Of a DNA stretch of 64,000 nucleotides, positions 38,704 through 48,355 are shown piece by piece (the first letter of the stretch is position 1; every line of letters starts with the position of its first letter). This DNA comes from Actinomycetales bacterium SN12 (GTDB taxonomy: Bacteria > Actinomycetota > Actinomycetes > Actinomycetales > Microbacteriaceae), in NCBI GenBank assembly GCA_002837415.1, contig PJCV01000006.1:1-64000 (forward strand), written 5' to 3'. The position numbers were made by a program, and so were the translations under genes. The notes under the pieces were generated by a model that was given only the letters and a program-made list of their open reading frames with translations, was not told where the DNA came from and made no database searches.

Positions 38704-40590
38704 ATGACCGCGTCCTACGGCTCATGGCCCTCCCCGTTCACCGCCGCCCAGATCGCCCAGGCTGCGCCGCGCATCGACGGCGCACGCTTCGTGGGCGACG
38801 AGATCTGGTGGGGCGAGTCGGTGCCCGCCGAGGGCGGACGGGTGACCGTGCGCAGCTCGTCGGGGGCCGAGGTGCTGCCCGCGCCGTGGAACGCCCGCTC
38901 GCGGGTGCACGAGTACGGAGGAGGGGCGTGGACCGCGGATGCCGACGGCACCCTGTTCTTCGTGCACGGCCCCGATCAGCGCGTGTACCGGGTGCCCCGC
39001 GGCGAAGCTCCTGAGCCGCTGACCGCCGCCGGCGTGTCCTACGGCGGGCTGCGCGTGCAGCGCGGGCGGCTCCTGGCCGTGCGCGAGGATCTGCGTCCTG
39101 ATCCTCACCTGCGCGCCATCGTCGAGATCCCCCTGGACGGGTCGGCCGCCGAGGACGAGACCGCCGTGACGCAGTTCATCGCGACAAGCGGCTTCGTCGC
39201 CCATCCCGCCCTCTCGCCCGACGGCGCGCATCTGGCCTGGGTGCAGTGGAGCACTCTGCACATGCCCTGGGAGCACGCGCTGCTGCACGTCGCGCGGACG
39301 GACACGGACCAGATGCTGCCGATCACGACCCGTGCCGCGCTGCAGCCGGAGTGGACGGGCCCACAGGAGCTGCTGTACCTCGACGACGTGCCCGACGGCC
39401 GCTGGAACCTGCAGCGGCTGCATCTGCATCCGCACGACGACGAGCAGCCGCCCCGGCGCGAGCCGGTCGCGCCGGCGGATGCCGACACCGGCGGCGGGCT
39501 GTGGGTGCTGGGACAGCGCTGGTATCAGCCCCTGGCCGACGGCCGCATCGTCGCCGTGCGCACGAACGGCGGCGATGAGATCGTGCTGATCACCCCCGCG
39601 GTGGACGAGGACGCCTCGGTAGAGCTGCTGACCCTGCCGATCACCGCCGGCGCCAGCGTCGACGACGCCCGCGGCTCGCGCGTGCTCATCTCGGGAGCCG
39701 GCCGCACGGTCGGGGCGGGACTCTGGTGCGTCGACCTCGACGACGGCACGATCACGACGGTCACGGGCGGAGCCGAGGCCGATGCCGCTTGGATCCCGCG
39801 CGCACGGCCGGTCACCTTCGACGGCCCGCACGGCCCCGTGCGCGCGTTCGACTACCCGCCGACCAACCCCGACGCCGCAGCGCCCGCGGGCGAGCTGCCG
39901 CCGTACATCGTCATGGTGCACGGCGGGCCCACCGCGCACGTCTCGGGTGCGGCATCCATCGCATACGCCTACTGGACCAGCCGCGGCATCGGCGTGCTCG
40001 ATGTGAACTACGGCGGCTCGACCGGCTACGGTCGCGCCTACCGCGAGCGCCTCGACGGGCAGTGGGGCATCGTCGATGTCGACGACGTCATCGCCGCCGC
40101 CCGCGGCATGGTCGAGGCCGGGCTGGCCGATCCCGCTCGCATCGCCATCCGCGGCGGATCTGCCGGCGGCTGGACGGTGCTGTGCGCGCTGGTGCGCGGC
40201 GGCGCGTTCACCGCGGGCATCTCGCGTTACGGCGTGGCGGATCTGCGGATGCTCGCGGCCGAGACCCACGACTTCGAAGCCCGCTACCTGGATGGTCTGG
40301 TCGGGCCGCTGCCCGACGCGGAGAGCGTGTACATCGAGCGCTCGCCGCTCTCGCACGCCGATCGCATCGACGTGCCGGTGCTGCTGCAGCAGGGCTCGGA
40401 TGACCGGGTGGTGCCGCCGTCGCAGTCGGAGGCGATCCGGGACGCGCTGGCTGCCAGGGGCGTGCCGCACGAGTACCTGCTGTTCGAGGGCGAAGGCCAC
40501 GGCTTCCGCGCAGCCGAGACGATCATCGCGTCACTCGAGGCCGAACTGCGCTTCCTGGGGCGGACCTTCGGCTTCGAACCGCGGCTGTAG
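38704..40590 (+). CDS. prolyl oligopeptidase family (S9) peptidase
   Basis: A 628-residue serine peptidase. The N-terminal about 370 residues form a beta-propeller with repeated short strands. The C-terminal alpha/beta hydrolase has YIVMVHGGPTAHVS (oxyanion region), the nucleophile in IRGGSAGGWT (about 485), the aspartate in GSDDRVVPPSQS and the histidine in EGEGHGFR (about 600). It cleaves short peptides, often after proline or as a dipeptidyl or acyl peptidase. It has no signal peptide, so it is cytoplasmic. The longer upstream frame is rejected because TAAGCT sits 7 nt before this ATG. Confidence 0.9.
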   Translation: MTASYGSWPSPFTAAQIAQAAPRIDGARFVGDEIWWGESVPAEGGRVTVRSSSGAEVLPAPWNARSRVHEYGGGAWTADADGTLFFVHGPDQRVYRVPRGEAPEPLTAAGVSYGGLRVQRGRLLAVREDLRPDPHLRAIVEIPLDGSAAEDETAVTQFIATSGFVAHPALSPDGAHLAWVQWSTLHMPWEHALLHVARTDTDQMLPITTRAALQPEWTGPQELLYLDDVPDGRWNLQRLHLHPHDDEQPPRREPVAPADADTGGGLWVLGQRWYQPLADGRIVAVRTNGGDEIVLITPAVDEDASVELLTLPITAGASVDDARGSRVLISGAGRTVGAGLWCVDLDDGTITTVTGGAEADAAWIPRARPVTFDGPHGPVRAFDYPPTNPDAAAPAGELPPYIVMVHGGPTAHVSGAASIAYAYWTSRGIGVLDVNYGGSTGYGRAYRERLDGQWGIVDVDDVIAAARGMVEAGLADPARIAIRGGSAGGWTVLCALVRGGAFTAGISRYGVADLRMLAAETHDFEARYLDGLVGPLPDAESVYIERSPLSHADRIDVPVLLQQGSDDRVVPPSQSEAIRDALAARGVPHEYLLFEGEGHGFRAAETIIASLEAELRFLGRTFGFEPRL

Positions 40591-40593
40591 TCG

Positions 40594-41070
40594 CTACTCG
40601 CCGACGCGGTTGCGCAGGCGCATGGCCCGCTCGGCCTCACGCGTGTCCTGACGCTCGCGCAGCGTCTGCCGCTTGTCGTACTCCTTCTTGCCCTTCGCGA
40701 GCGCGATCTCGACCTTGGCGCGGCCGTCGGAGAAGTACAGCTTGAGCGGGATCAGCGTGTAGCCGCCCGCGGAGACCGCGTGCTCGAGCTTGTGGATCTC
40801 GTCCTTGTGCAGCAGCAGCTTGCGGATGCGCTTGGCGGAGTGGTTGGTCCAGTGCCCCTGGGAGTACTCGGGGATGTGCACGGCGTCGAGGTACGCCTCG
40901 CCGCCCTTCACGTACGCGTAGCCGTCGCTGAGGTTCGCGCGCCCCTGGCGCAGCGACTTGACCTCGGTGCCGGTGAGCACGAGGCCCGCCTCGTACGACT
41001 TCTCGAGGTTGTAATCGTGACGCGCGCGACGGTTGGTCGCGACGACCTTCTCCCCGCGTTCCCTGGGCAT
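40594..41070 (-). CDS. smpB: tmRNA-binding protein SmpB
   Basis: A 158-residue OB-fold protein of trans-translation. It delivers tmRNA to stalled ribosomes. [29 protein letters not shown] is the family hallmark, and the basic C-terminal tail ([20 protein letters not shown]) enters the decoding channel. Unlike several promoters here, it has a normal leader: TAGGGT at 41100-41105 and AGGAGAAG before the ATG. ssrA is not in the window. It follows ftsEX, a common arrangement. Confidence 0.97.
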   Translation of the reverse strand: MPRERGEKVVATNRRARHDYNLEKSYEAGLVLTGTEVKSLRQGRANLSDGYAYVKGGEAYLDAVHIPEYSQGHWTNHSAKRIRKLLLHKDEIHKLEHAVSAGGYTLIPLKLYFSDGRAKVEIALAKGKKEYDKRQTLRERQDTREAERAMRLRNRVGE

Positions 41071-41130
41071 GTTCTTCTCCTGACGACAGACAGCCCTCCA
41101 CCCTATCGGTTCCCCGAGGCGGGCGACGGA

Positions 41131-42045
41131 TCAGGTGCGCAGCCAGCGCCGGATCGCGAACCCGGCCGACAGCGCAGCCAGCACGACGCCGATGCCGATC
41201 AGCACGGGCACGACGAAGACGGCATCCTGCATGTCGACCAGCGGGCGCATGAACGGCACCCGCTCGGCGAGGTAGCCCTCGACGCCGAACTTCACGCCCG
41301 CCAGCACGGCAGCGCTGGCGAACACCGATCCGAGGAAGGCCGCGAAGACGCCCTCGAGCACGAACGGTGTCTGGATCGAGCGGTTCGAGGCGCCCACCAG
41401 GCGCATGATCCCGATCTCCTTGCGGCGCGCGTAGGCCGAGAGGCGGATGGTCGTGGCGATCAGCAGCACGGCGGCGATCAGCATGAGGGCCGCGACGCCG
41501 ACCGCGATGTAGGTCGCCACGGTGAGCGCCGAGAACAGCGGATCGAGCAGACGGCGCTGATCCTGCACCTCGTCCACCCCGGCGACTCCCGAGAACGCCT
41601 CGGTGAGCACGCGCGACTGCTGCGGATCCTTCATGGTGACGCGGAATGCGACGCCCATGTTCTCGACGCCGAACGCGTTCGCCTGCTCCTCGCCGAAGCG
41701 CTCCACCCAGTTCTGGTAGGTCGTCTCCTTGTCGTCGAAGACGACGTCGCTGATCAGCGGCTTCAAGGCGGGTCCCGCGAGGTCGCCCTCGACGGTGGTG
41801 ATCTGCTCCTCGGTCGCCTCGTCTGACGTGCAGTTCTGCGAGGTCGACAGCGGCGAGCACATGTAGATCGTGACCTCGGCCTTCTCACCCCAGTAGCCGC
41901 GCATCGTCTGGATCTGCGTCTGCATGAGGATGGCCGCGCCGACGAACGTCAGCGAGACGAAGGTGACCAGCACCACCGAGATGACCATGGAGATGTTGCG
42001 ACGCAGGCCGATCAGGGCCTCGCCGACGATGAGTCCGAAGTTCAT
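41131..42045 (-). CDS. ftsX: cell division ABC permease-like protein FtsX
   Basis: A 304-residue membrane protein with four helices (about 20-45, 175-200, 225-250 and 275-295) and a large extracellular loop (about 50-170) that in actinobacteria activates peptidoglycan hydrolases such as RipC. The end AIRRWLRT is typical. The ATG overlaps the ftsE stop (ATGA), as expected for the complex-forming pair. Confidence 0.95.
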   Translation of the reverse strand: MNFGLIVGEALIGLRRNISMVISVVLVTFVSLTFVGAAILMQTQIQTMRGYWGEKAEVTIYMCSPLSTSQNCTSDEATEEQITTVEGDLAGPALKPLISDVVFDDKETTYQNWVERFGEEQANAFGVENMGVAFRVTMKDPQQSRVLTEAFSGVAGVDEVQDQRRLLDPLFSALTVATYIAVGVAALMLIAAVLLIATTIRLSAYARRKEIGIMRLVGASNRSIQTPFVLEGVFAAFLGSVFASAAVLAGVKFGVEGYLAERVPFMRPLVDMQDAVFVVPVLIGIGVVLAALSAGFAIRRWLRT

Positions 42046-43094
42046 GAGGTCGGGCCCACTTCCTCGTCGTCGTCGCGCGAGAGGCCGAGACGGTCGGCCA
42101 TGCCGAGCTCGGCGACCTCCACCTCCGGGAGCACGATCGGGCTGGTGCGGGGACCGACAGCGGTCGCATGCCCCTCCGGCGGGGTGGTGACAGCGGGCGG
42201 GCGCTGGGCGCGCTGGGCGGCCGGCGGCATGGCATCCGGAATCGACGTCGGCCGCGAAGCCGGATGAGAAGCGGCCGGCTGCTCGACGGGCGGCGTCGGC
42301 ACGACACCGGTGACCGTCTCGCGCTGGATCTCCTGCACCGCGGTGAGCGCTGCGGCGACCGCTGCGCCGGGCACGGCCTCCGGCGTGAGGCGCGGGATGC
42401 TGGAGGTGTCTCCGTAGCCGCCGCCGACCTCGTCGCGCACCATCTCACCGCCCTTGAGCTCGATCACCCGGCGCTGCATCTGGTCGACGAAGGCCGCCTC
42501 GTGCGTCGCCATGACCACCGTCGTGCCACCGGCGTTGATGCGGGTGAGCAGCTGCATGATGCCCACGGACGTCGCGGGGTCGAGGTTTCCGGTGGGCTCG
42601 TCGGCAAGCAGCACCTTCGGCCGGTTGACGATGGCGCGGGCGATCGCGACGCGCTGCTGCTCACCGCCGGACAGCTCGTGCGGCATCCGCTTCGCCTTGC
42701 CCTCGAGGCCCACGAGCGCGAGCGCCTCCGGCACCGCCTGCTGGATGAACCCGCGCGACGAGCCGATCACCTGCAGTGAGAACGCCACGTTCTGCGCGAC
42801 GGTCTTCGACGGCAGGAGGCGGAAGTCCTGGAACACCGAGCCGATGTGCCGCCGGAAGTACGGCACCTTGCGGTTCGCGAGGGAGCGGAGGTCGCGGCCG
42901 AGCACGGCGACGCGGCCGGTGGTGGGGACATCCTCACGGAGGATCAGCCGCAGGCACGTCGATTTGCCAGAACCCGAGGCTCCGACGAGGAAGACGAACT
43001 CCCCCGCGTCGACGTTGAAGTCGACTTCTGACAGTGCGGGGCGTTTCGTGCCGCGATAGCGCTTTGTGACGTTCTCGAACCGGATCATGGCCAT
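42042..43094 (-). CDS. ftsE: cell division ATP-binding protein FtsE with C-terminal extension
   Basis: A 350-residue protein. Residues 1-225 are a full FtsE ATPase: Walker [10 protein letters not shown] (38-46), signature LSGGEQQR, Walker [14 protein letters not shown] and switch [11 protein letters not shown]. About 120 more residues follow, rich in Pro, Ala and Thr, with no recognisable domain. The usual FtsE ends near 229. The extension is seen in some Microbacteriaceae (recalled, not checked). Two possible starts lie six bases apart (43094 or 43088). No ribosome site is clear, and TAGGCT lies just upstream. Confidence 0.94.
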   Translation of the reverse strand: MAMIRFENVTKRYRGTKRPALSEVDFNVDAGEFVFLVGASGSGKSTCLRLILREDVPTTGRVAVLGRDLRSLANRKVPYFRRHIGSVFQDFRLLPSKTVAQNVAFSLQVIGSSRGFIQQAVPEALALVGLEGKAKRMPHELSGGEQQRVAIARAIVNRPKVLLADEPTGNLDPATSVGIMQLLTRINAGGTTVVMATHEAAFVDQMQRRVIELKGGEMVRDEVGGGYGDTSSIPRLTPEAVPGAAVAAALTAVQEIQRETVTGVVPTPPVEQPAASHPASRPTSIPDAMPPAAQRAQRPPAVTTPPEGHATAVGPRTSPIVLPEVEVAELGMADRLGLSRDDDEEVGPTS

Positions 43095-43250
43095 ACGAGC
43101 CTAGGCGCGGGGCGGCGCAGGGTCGCCAGCGACACTCCCCCATGCCGTTCCCGTCAACGGCGACTGATATACACGTAGGGCGCGGATGCACCGCGAGGCA
43201 GGTCGTGCGGCTCGAGCCCACGGCGCAACGAAGACGACGAGGAGAAGGCC

Positions 43251-44312
43251 ATGAGCGTTCCCGCAGGATGGTACGACGACGGATCGGGGCGCCAGCGCTG
43301 GTGGGACGGCGAGCAGTGGACCGAGCACTACGCGCCCGAGAGCGCCGCGAGCCCCGTCGCCGGTGACGCGGCCGAGCCCTCGGATTCCCCTGCAGGCGAA
43401 GATCTGACCCCGGATGCCCGGGCATCCACCGAACCGCACAGCGACTACCTCCCGCCGGCGGCTCCCGGCGCGGCGGAGGGCGCCCACCCGACCGAAGCCT
43501 ACCCCGCCGTCACGCCGGAAGGCTATCCGCAGAGCGCGTACGGTCAGCCGCCCTACGGCCAGGACCCATACGCGCAGGCAGGCTTCGGGCAGCAGGGCTA
43601 CCCCGGTGCCGCGGGCGTCGACCCGCAGAACCCGTACGCCGCACCCGCGCCCTACGGCAGCGCTCCTTCATACGCCGGCGCGTACTCCGCGCCCGACGCC
43701 GGACCGCGCAAGACCCCGCTGCTCGGCTACATCGGCCTCGGGCTCGCCGTCGTCGGCGGCATCATCGCCTGCATCCCGAACTTCGTCACCTTCGGCATCG
43801 GATCGTTCCTGCTCTTCGCCGCGTTCGTCGTGTCGATCATCGCGCTGTTCATCAAGAACACCGCGAAGTGGCCCGGCATCGTGGGTCTGATCCTGTCGAT
43901 CGTGATGGGCGTCGTCGCCACGATCGTGCTGAGCGTCACCCTCTTCGCCACCGCGATGAGCGACGGCGCCTGGGATTCGTCCTACGACCCGTACGCCACC
44001 GACGAGCCCTGGGCGGAGCCGGCTCCCGAGCCCAGTGCCACCGATGACGCGACCGACGAGGCGATCGGCGGGCGACCGTCACCCGAGGAGCTCGCCGTGG
44101 GCCTCGAGGAGATGGCCGGCATGTCTGAGGCCACCGGCTACTCCGACGAGCTGCTGCTGTGCCTCGGGCAGGAGTTCTACGACTCCGACCTGAGCGACGA
44201 GGCCCTGCAGAGGGTGGCCGAGGGCACCATCGAGTTCTCGGATCAGGCCGACGCGGCCGAGTTCGGGAACACGTTCACCGACGCGGCGAGCGCCTGCGCA
44301 CAGCAGCAGTGA
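43251..44312 (+). CDS. DUF2510 / DUF4190-type membrane protein
   Basis: A 353-residue protein. Residues 1-30 (MSVPAGWYDDGSGRQRWWDG) are a DUF2510 motif, followed by a Pro/Gly/Tyr/Gln-rich linker (about 60-155). Two or three membrane helices (about 165-235) have a DUF4190 pattern, and a C-terminal extracytoplasmic region follows with a conserved-looking cysteine pair (LLLCLGQEF ... SACAQQQ). Function is unknown. GAAGACGACGAGGAG before the ATG serves as ribosome site. A strong terminator follows. Confidence 0.8.
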   Translation: MSVPAGWYDDGSGRQRWWDGEQWTEHYAPESAASPVAGDAAEPSDSPAGEDLTPDARASTEPHSDYLPPAAPGAAEGAHPTEAYPAVTPEGYPQSAYGQPPYGQDPYAQAGFGQQGYPGAAGVDPQNPYAAPAPYGSAPSYAGAYSAPDAGPRKTPLLGYIGLGLAVVGGIIACIPNFVTFGIGSFLLFAAFVVSIIALFIKNTAKWPGIVGLILSIVMGVVATIVLSVTLFATAMSDGAWDSSYDPYATDEPWAEPAPEPSATDDATDEAIGGRPSPEELAVGLEEMAGMSEATGYSDELLLCLGQEFYDSDLSDEALQRVAEGTIEFSDQADAAEFGNTFTDAASACAQQQ

Positions 44313-44326
44313 TCGTTCGCTGACGC

Positions 44327-44361
44327 AGACGGGCCCGGAAGCATCGCTTCCGGGCCCGTCT
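44327..44361. terminator. bidirectional terminator, DUF2510 gene / prfB
   Basis: A perfect 16-bp stem (AGACGGGCCCGGAAGC) with a 3-nt loop between two convergent genes. Confidence 0.88.
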
Positions 44362-44377
44362 CATGTTCGAGTGAGGA

Positions 44378-45487
44378 TCAGTCCTCGTCCTTGCGCTTGC
44401 GCCAGCGGATGCCCGCCGAGATGAAGTCGTCGAGGTCGCCGTCGAACACGCTCGCGGGGTTGCCCGACTCGTGACCGGTGCGCAGGTCCTTGACCAGCTG
44501 CTGACCGTAGAGGAAGTAGGAGCGCATCTGGTCGCCCCAGCTGGCGGTGATGTTGCCCGCGAGCTCCTTCTTCTTGGCCGCCTCCTGTTCCTTCTGCAGC
44601 AGCAGCAGGCGGGTCTGCAGCAGGCGCATGGCGGCGGCGCGGTTCTGGATCTGCGACTTCTCGTTCTGCATCGAGATGACGATGCCGGTGGGAAGGTGGG
44701 TCAGGCGCACGGCGGAGTCGGTGGTGTTCACCGACTGGCCGCCAGGGCCGGAGGAGCGGAACACGTCCACCCGCAGGTCGTTCTCGGGGATCTCGACCTC
44801 GGTGGCCTCTTCCATCAGCGGAATGACCTCGACAGCCGCGAACGACGTCTGGCGCTTGTCGGCCGAGCCGAACGGGCTGATGCGGGCCAGGCGGTGCGTG
44901 CCGGCCTCAACGGAGAGCGTGCCGAATGCGTAGGGCGCCGCGATCTCGAAGGTCGCCGACTTGATGCCGGCGCCCTCGGCGTACGAGGTGTCCATCACCT
45001 TCGCGGGGTACTTGTGACGCTCGGCCCAGCGCAGGTACATGCGCATGAGCATCTCCGCGAAGTCGGTGGCGTCGTCGCCGCCGGCACCCGAGCGGATCGT
45101 GATGATGGCGTTGCGCTCGTCGTACTCGCCGTCGAGCAGCGTCTGCACCTCGAGCTGGTTGATGGCCTGAGTGAGCGAGTCGAGCTCGGCGCGCGCCTCG
45201 GCGGCGGAGTCGTCGTCCTGCATCTCGTTGGCGAGCTCGATGAGCACGTCGAGGTCGTCGAGCCGGCGCTCGACCTCGGTGACGCGCTTGAGATCGGCCT
45301 GCTTGTGGCTGAGCGCACTGGTCACCTTCTGCGCCTTCTCGGGGTCGTCCCAGAGGTCGGGGGCGCCCGCTTCCTCGCTGAGTCGCGCGATGTCCTCGCG
45401 CAGGGAGGTGACGTCGACGACCTCGCGGATGTCGCCGAAGGTGTGTCGCAGGGCCTGTATGTCGGCGGAGAGATCGAGTTCGAACAT
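44378..45487 (-). CDS. prfB: peptide chain release factor 2
   Basis: A 369-residue RF2 that reads UGA and UAA. The tripeptide anticodon SPF (in ARISPFGSADKRQTSF) and the catalytic GGQ (in RSSGPGGQSVN) are intact. The frame is continuous from the first codon, so there is no programmed +1 frameshift. The ATG has TAAGGT 8 nt upstream and no ribosome site. It is divergent from the MFS gene, 91 bp away. In many actinobacteria prfB precedes ftsE, and here the DUF2510 gene and a terminator stand between them. Confidence 0.96.
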   Translation of the reverse strand: MFELDLSADIQALRHTFGDIREVVDVTSLREDIARLSEEAGAPDLWDDPEKAQKVTSALSHKQADLKRVTEVERRLDDLDVLIELANEMQDDDSAAEARAELDSLTQAINQLEVQTLLDGEYDERNAIITIRSGAGGDDATDFAEMLMRMYLRWAERHKYPAKVMDTSYAEGAGIKSATFEIAAPYAFGTLSVEAGTHRLARISPFGSADKRQTSFAAVEVIPLMEEATEVEIPENDLRVDVFRSSGPGGQSVNTTDSAVRLTHLPTGIVISMQNEKSQIQNRAAAMRLLQTRLLLLQKEQEAAKKKELAGNITASWGDQMRSYFLYGQQLVKDLRTGHESGNPASVFDGDLDDFISAGIRWRKRKDED

Positions 45488-45495
45488 GGCAGTAC

Positions 45496-45501
45496 ACCTT
45501 A
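45496..45501 (-). promoter_or_regulatory. -10 box, leaderless, prfB
   Basis: TAAGGT on the minus strand ends 8 nt before the prfB ATG. Confidence 0.45.
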
Positions 45502-45566
45502 TCGCGCCGGGGAGCCGCTTCCCTGACCGCGGTATGTCCCTGCCCCGGCTGCGATGCAGGCGGGGC

Positions 45567-45572
45567 TAGCGT
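45567..45572 (+). promoter_or_regulatory. -10 box, leaderless, MFS gene
   Basis: TAGCGT ends 6 nt before the GTG start at 45579. Confidence 0.5.
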
Positions 45573-45578
45573 GGCGGT

Positions 45579-46844
45579 GTGGTTGACAGCGCGGCGGGTG
45601 TCCTCAGGCGGTTCGGACCGATGGTCTATGCGCCGACGGTGCTCTTCTCGCTGGGCGAGGGCGCGGTCATCCCCCTCATCCCCGTGATCGCCACGCGGCT
45701 CGGCGCCGACGTGTCGCTCGCGGCGCTGGTGGCCGCGGCGCTCGTGATCGGCCAGCTGTGCGGCAACCTGCCCGCGGGTGCGCTGGTCGCGAAGGTTGGC
45801 GAGCGGTTCACGATGGTCGTCGCGGGCGCCCTGTCGATCGCGGCCGGCGTCGGGATGCTGCTCGCCGAGCACCTCGCCGTCTTCGCCTCTTCGGTGTTCG
45901 TGCTCGGCTTCTGTGCCGCGGCGTTCGGGCTGGCAAGGCACGCCTTCATGACGACCCGAGTGCCCCCGCGCTTCCGCGCCAGGGCACTGTCGCTGCTGGG
46001 CGGCAGCTTCCGCTTCGGCGTCTTCATCGGGCCGTTCGTCGCGGCAGCGCTGATCCAGCTGACCGGGTCGGAGCAGTCGACGATCTGGGCACTGATCGTC
46101 TGCTGCGCGGCGATCGTGCCGCTCGTGCTGTTCGGCCCCGACCCCGAGAAGAGCAGCCCCGCGCTGCTGAAGCCGACGGGAGCCGCGGTCGCGGAGGACT
46201 CCGGCGAGGTCGTCACAGGGTCCATCCCGACCCGCGACCGGTACGGCGTGCTCGAGACCATCTCGTACTACCGCGGCGTGCTGATGCGCCTGGGCCTGTC
46301 GGCCGCAGCGCTGTCGGGTGTGCGCTCGGCCCGCCAGGTGATTCTGCCGCTGTGGGGCGTGTCGCTCGGACTCGACGCCAGCTCGATCGCCATCGTCGTC
46401 GGAGTCTCGGGCGCCATCGACTTCGCGCTGTTCTACGCCAGCGGCCAGGTGATGGACCGCTTCGGCCGCATCTGGGCGGCGCTTCCCGCCCTGCTGCTCA
46501 TGGGTACCGGGCTCATCGCCCTCTCCCTCACGCATGACCTCGATCAGGCGACGATGTGGTTCGCGTTGATGGCTGCCGTGCTCGGTCTCGGCAACGGCCT
46601 CTCGAGCGGCATCCTGCTCACCTACGGCGCCGATCTCGCGCCCGAGACGGATCCGGCGACCTTCCTGGGTGCGTGGCGGACGCTGACGGATGCCGGCGGC
46701 GCGGCTGCCCCCGTGGTGGTCGCGTCGATCGTCGCACTCGCGTCACTTCCCCTGGCGACCGGGGTGATGGGTGGGGTGGCGCTGCTGGGTGCTGCAGGCT
46801 TCGCCGTGTGGACGCCGAAGTTCCTGCCGCGGCGCGAGCCCTGA
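45579..46844 (+). CDS. MFS transporter
   Basis: A 421-residue major facilitator protein with about twelve hydrophobic segments in two halves, joined by a hydrophilic central loop (about 185-225). The loop GQLCGNLPAGALVAKVGER (about 60-80) resembles the MFS motif A position. It starts at a leaderless-type GTG (VVDSAAG). The substrate cannot be inferred: no regulator or enzyme is linked. Its stop is 8 bp before the convergent Tad operon end. Confidence 0.85.
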   Translation: MVDSAAGVLRRFGPMVYAPTVLFSLGEGAVIPLIPVIATRLGADVSLAALVAAALVIGQLCGNLPAGALVAKVGERFTMVVAGALSIAAGVGMLLAEHLAVFASSVFVLGFCAAAFGLARHAFMTTRVPPRFRARALSLLGGSFRFGVFIGPFVAAALIQLTGSEQSTIWALIVCCAAIVPLVLFGPDPEKSSPALLKPTGAAVAEDSGEVVTGSIPTRDRYGVLETISYYRGVLMRLGLSAAALSGVRSARQVILPLWGVSLGLDASSIAIVVGVSGAIDFALFYASGQVMDRFGRIWAALPALLLMGTGLIALSLTHDLDQATMWFALMAAVLGLGNGLSSGILLTYGADLAPETDPATFLGAWRTLTDAGGAAAPVVVASIVALASLPLATGVMGGVALLGAAGFAVWTPKFLPRREP

Positions 46845-46852
46845 CACGCGGC

Positions 46853-47287
46853 TCAGCGCAGCGCGGTGCGGCTGGCCGCCGTTGCCTCGAGGGGCACTCC
46901 GTCCGGCACGAAGGGCGAGAAGAGCGGCGGATGCCAGGCCGCGGCGACAGTGACCCGTGCCGAGACCCCGTCGGGCGTGCCTGCGGACATCAGACTCGCG
47001 CCGGAACCGACGGCCTCGATCACTGCGGCCGCCTGCTCGCGGACGCCCGCGTCGGTGAGCTCGGCGCGAACGCCCTCACCGTCGGCCTGCAGCGTGAAGC
47101 CGTCGGATCCGGCGAGCGCGACCGCATCGGCAAGCGAGTCCAGACGCTTCTGCGCGATGTAGAGGTCCGTGGCGCACACGCACACGAAGATCACCGCGAT
47201 CGCGAGCAGCACGTACCCGAGGACCAGCGGCAGCACGCTTCCGTCTTCATCTGCGAGCGATGCGCGGGTCCGGTCGCGGCCGTTCAT
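46853..47287 (-). CDS. TadG/Rv3654c-like pilus-associated membrane protein
   Basis: A 144-residue protein. The N-terminus ADEDGSVLPLVLGYVLLAIAVIFV has the TadE/TadG-like pattern of an acidic stretch, a glycine and then one long membrane helix. The outside part begins DLYIAQKRLDSLADAVALAGSDG, as in helicase-secretion-neighbourhood TadE-like proteins (Rv3654c). It is last in the tad operon. The ATG at 47285-47287 overlaps the previous stop (ATGA), so the earlier GTG or ATG is rejected. Confidence 0.8.
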   Translation of the reverse strand: MNGRDRTRASLADEDGSVLPLVLGYVLLAIAVIFVCVCATDLYIAQKRLDSLADAVALAGSDGFTLQADGEGVRAELTDAGVREQAAAVIEAVGSGASLMSAGTPDGVSARVTVAAAWHPPLFSPFVPDGVPLEATAASRTALR

Positions 47288-47757
47288 TCGCTCCCCCACA
47301 GCCTCGAGACCTTCTGCGCGGCCTGCGCCTCGACGGGAATGGCCGCGAGTTCATCGAGTCCGAAGATCGGCGGCATCAGCGGAAGCGTCACCTCGGCTCG
47401 CACCGTGACGATCACCGTCGCGCCGGCACCCGGGCACTCGGCAGCCGTCGGACGGCAGCTGATCGCCACGTCGACGGCACTCTCGTCCATGCCGTACTCG
47501 CGGATGACACCGGCGAGCACGGCGTCTCCTCGTTCGGCGGCGGCCCGGGCATCCGGCGCCTGACCGATCACGCGTGCCGTGTGGCGGGCGGCAGCCTCCG
47601 CGCCCAGCGTCTGCTCCTGCACGGCCCCCAGCACGAGCACCAGGTACACGAGCGGAACGAGCAGCAGAACCCCCGCGACGATGAACTCGAGGGCGGCGGA
47701 CCCTGCCTCGTCGTCGAGCAGGGACTCACTCGTCTCCGAACGATTCGACCGGCGCAC
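47284..47757 (-). CDS. TadE-family pseudopilin-like protein
   Basis: A 157-residue protein. LLDDEAGSAALEFIVAGVLLLVPLVYLVLV is a TadE N-terminus, with the conserved glutamate five residues after the cleavage-site glycine. The rest is extracytoplasmic. It probably acts as a minor pilin. The GTG at 47755-47757 is chosen because GGAGGTGGAGG lies just upstream. It overlaps the preceding tadE-like gene by 32 bp. Confidence 0.82.
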   Translation of the reverse strand: MRRSNRSETSESLLDDEAGSAALEFIVAGVLLLVPLVYLVLVLGAVQEQTLGAEAAARHTARVIGQAPDARAAAERGDAVLAGVIREYGMDESAVDVAISCRPTAAECPGAGATVIVTVRAEVTLPLMPPIFGLDELAAIPVEAQAAQKVSRLWGSE

Positions 47758-48127
47758 GAGCCTCCACCTCCAATCCGAACGGCACACCGAGGAGCCCGAG
47801 CACGGGCAGCGTGGTGCGGACCCGCACGAGCACGCTCGGATGCCCCAGGCTCATGTCCTCCCCGATGGCGACGTCGCCGGCGTACTCGGGGCCGACGGCT
47901 CGGGTGATCACGGCCTCGGTGCGCGCGACGCCCTCGTCGAGCGTCGTATCGGCGAGCGCTGCGTGGTGCGCGCCTTCGACCGCCGCGTCGTGGACGACGT
48001 TGCGGACGTACATGGCGAGCGCGATCTGCAGCACAGCGAGGGTGAGCGCGGTCAGCAGGGCCCCGACGAGCACGAACTCGACGGGGCTCGAGCCTCGCTC
48101 ATCGGCGAGGAGCGACCGCGCACGCAT
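47726..48127 (-). CDS. TadE-like pilus protein
   Basis: A 133-residue protein. ADERGSSPVEFVLVGALLTALTLAVLQIA has the same processing-site glycine, glutamate and membrane helix as TadE. The C-terminal part is short. It is the second of two TadE-like genes in the operon, 12 bp downstream of the pilin-like gene. Confidence 0.8.
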   Translation of the reverse strand: MRARSLLADERGSSPVEFVLVGALLTALTLAVLQIALAMYVRNVVHDAAVEGAHHAALADTTLDEGVARTEAVITRAVGPEYAGDVAIGEDMSLGHPSVLVRVRTTLPVLGLLGVPFGLEVEARAPVESFGDE

Positions 48128-48139
48128 CCCGAGCGTCGA

Positions 48140-48325
48140 TCAGATGCCCGAGACGCGCGAGATCGCCTGCTCGAACAGGTCGACCAGCGCGGGCCCGGCG
48201 ACGGCCCAGATGACCACGACGAGCGCCGCGGTCATCAACGTCACCAGCACCCAGCCGGGCACATCGCCCCGCTCGTCCTCCGCCAGTTCACGGCCGACCG
48301 TGAACCATCTCTTCAGCGTCTGCAT
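48140..48325 (-). CDS. DUF4244 small pilin-like protein
   Basis: A 61-residue protein with one membrane helix (ERGDVPGWVLVTLMTAALVVVIW, here split at residues 18-40). This small protein replaces the Flp pilin in actinobacterial tad operons and carries the glycine expected at a prepilin-peptidase site, but it lacks the usual following glutamate. It lies between tadC and the tadE genes. The ATG is preceded by GGAGGGAAGAG. Confidence 0.8.
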   Translation of the reverse strand: MQTLKRWFTVGRELAEDERGDVPGWVLVTLMTAALVVVIWAVAGPALVDLFEQAISRVSGI

Positions 48326-48355
48326 CTCTCTTCCCTCCGGATCGTCGATCGTCTC

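Noticed and set aside
44378..45487. Programmed frameshift in prfB
   Set aside because: The RF2 frame is continuous from ATG to stop, with no internal TGA and no CTTTGA-type slippery site near the start.
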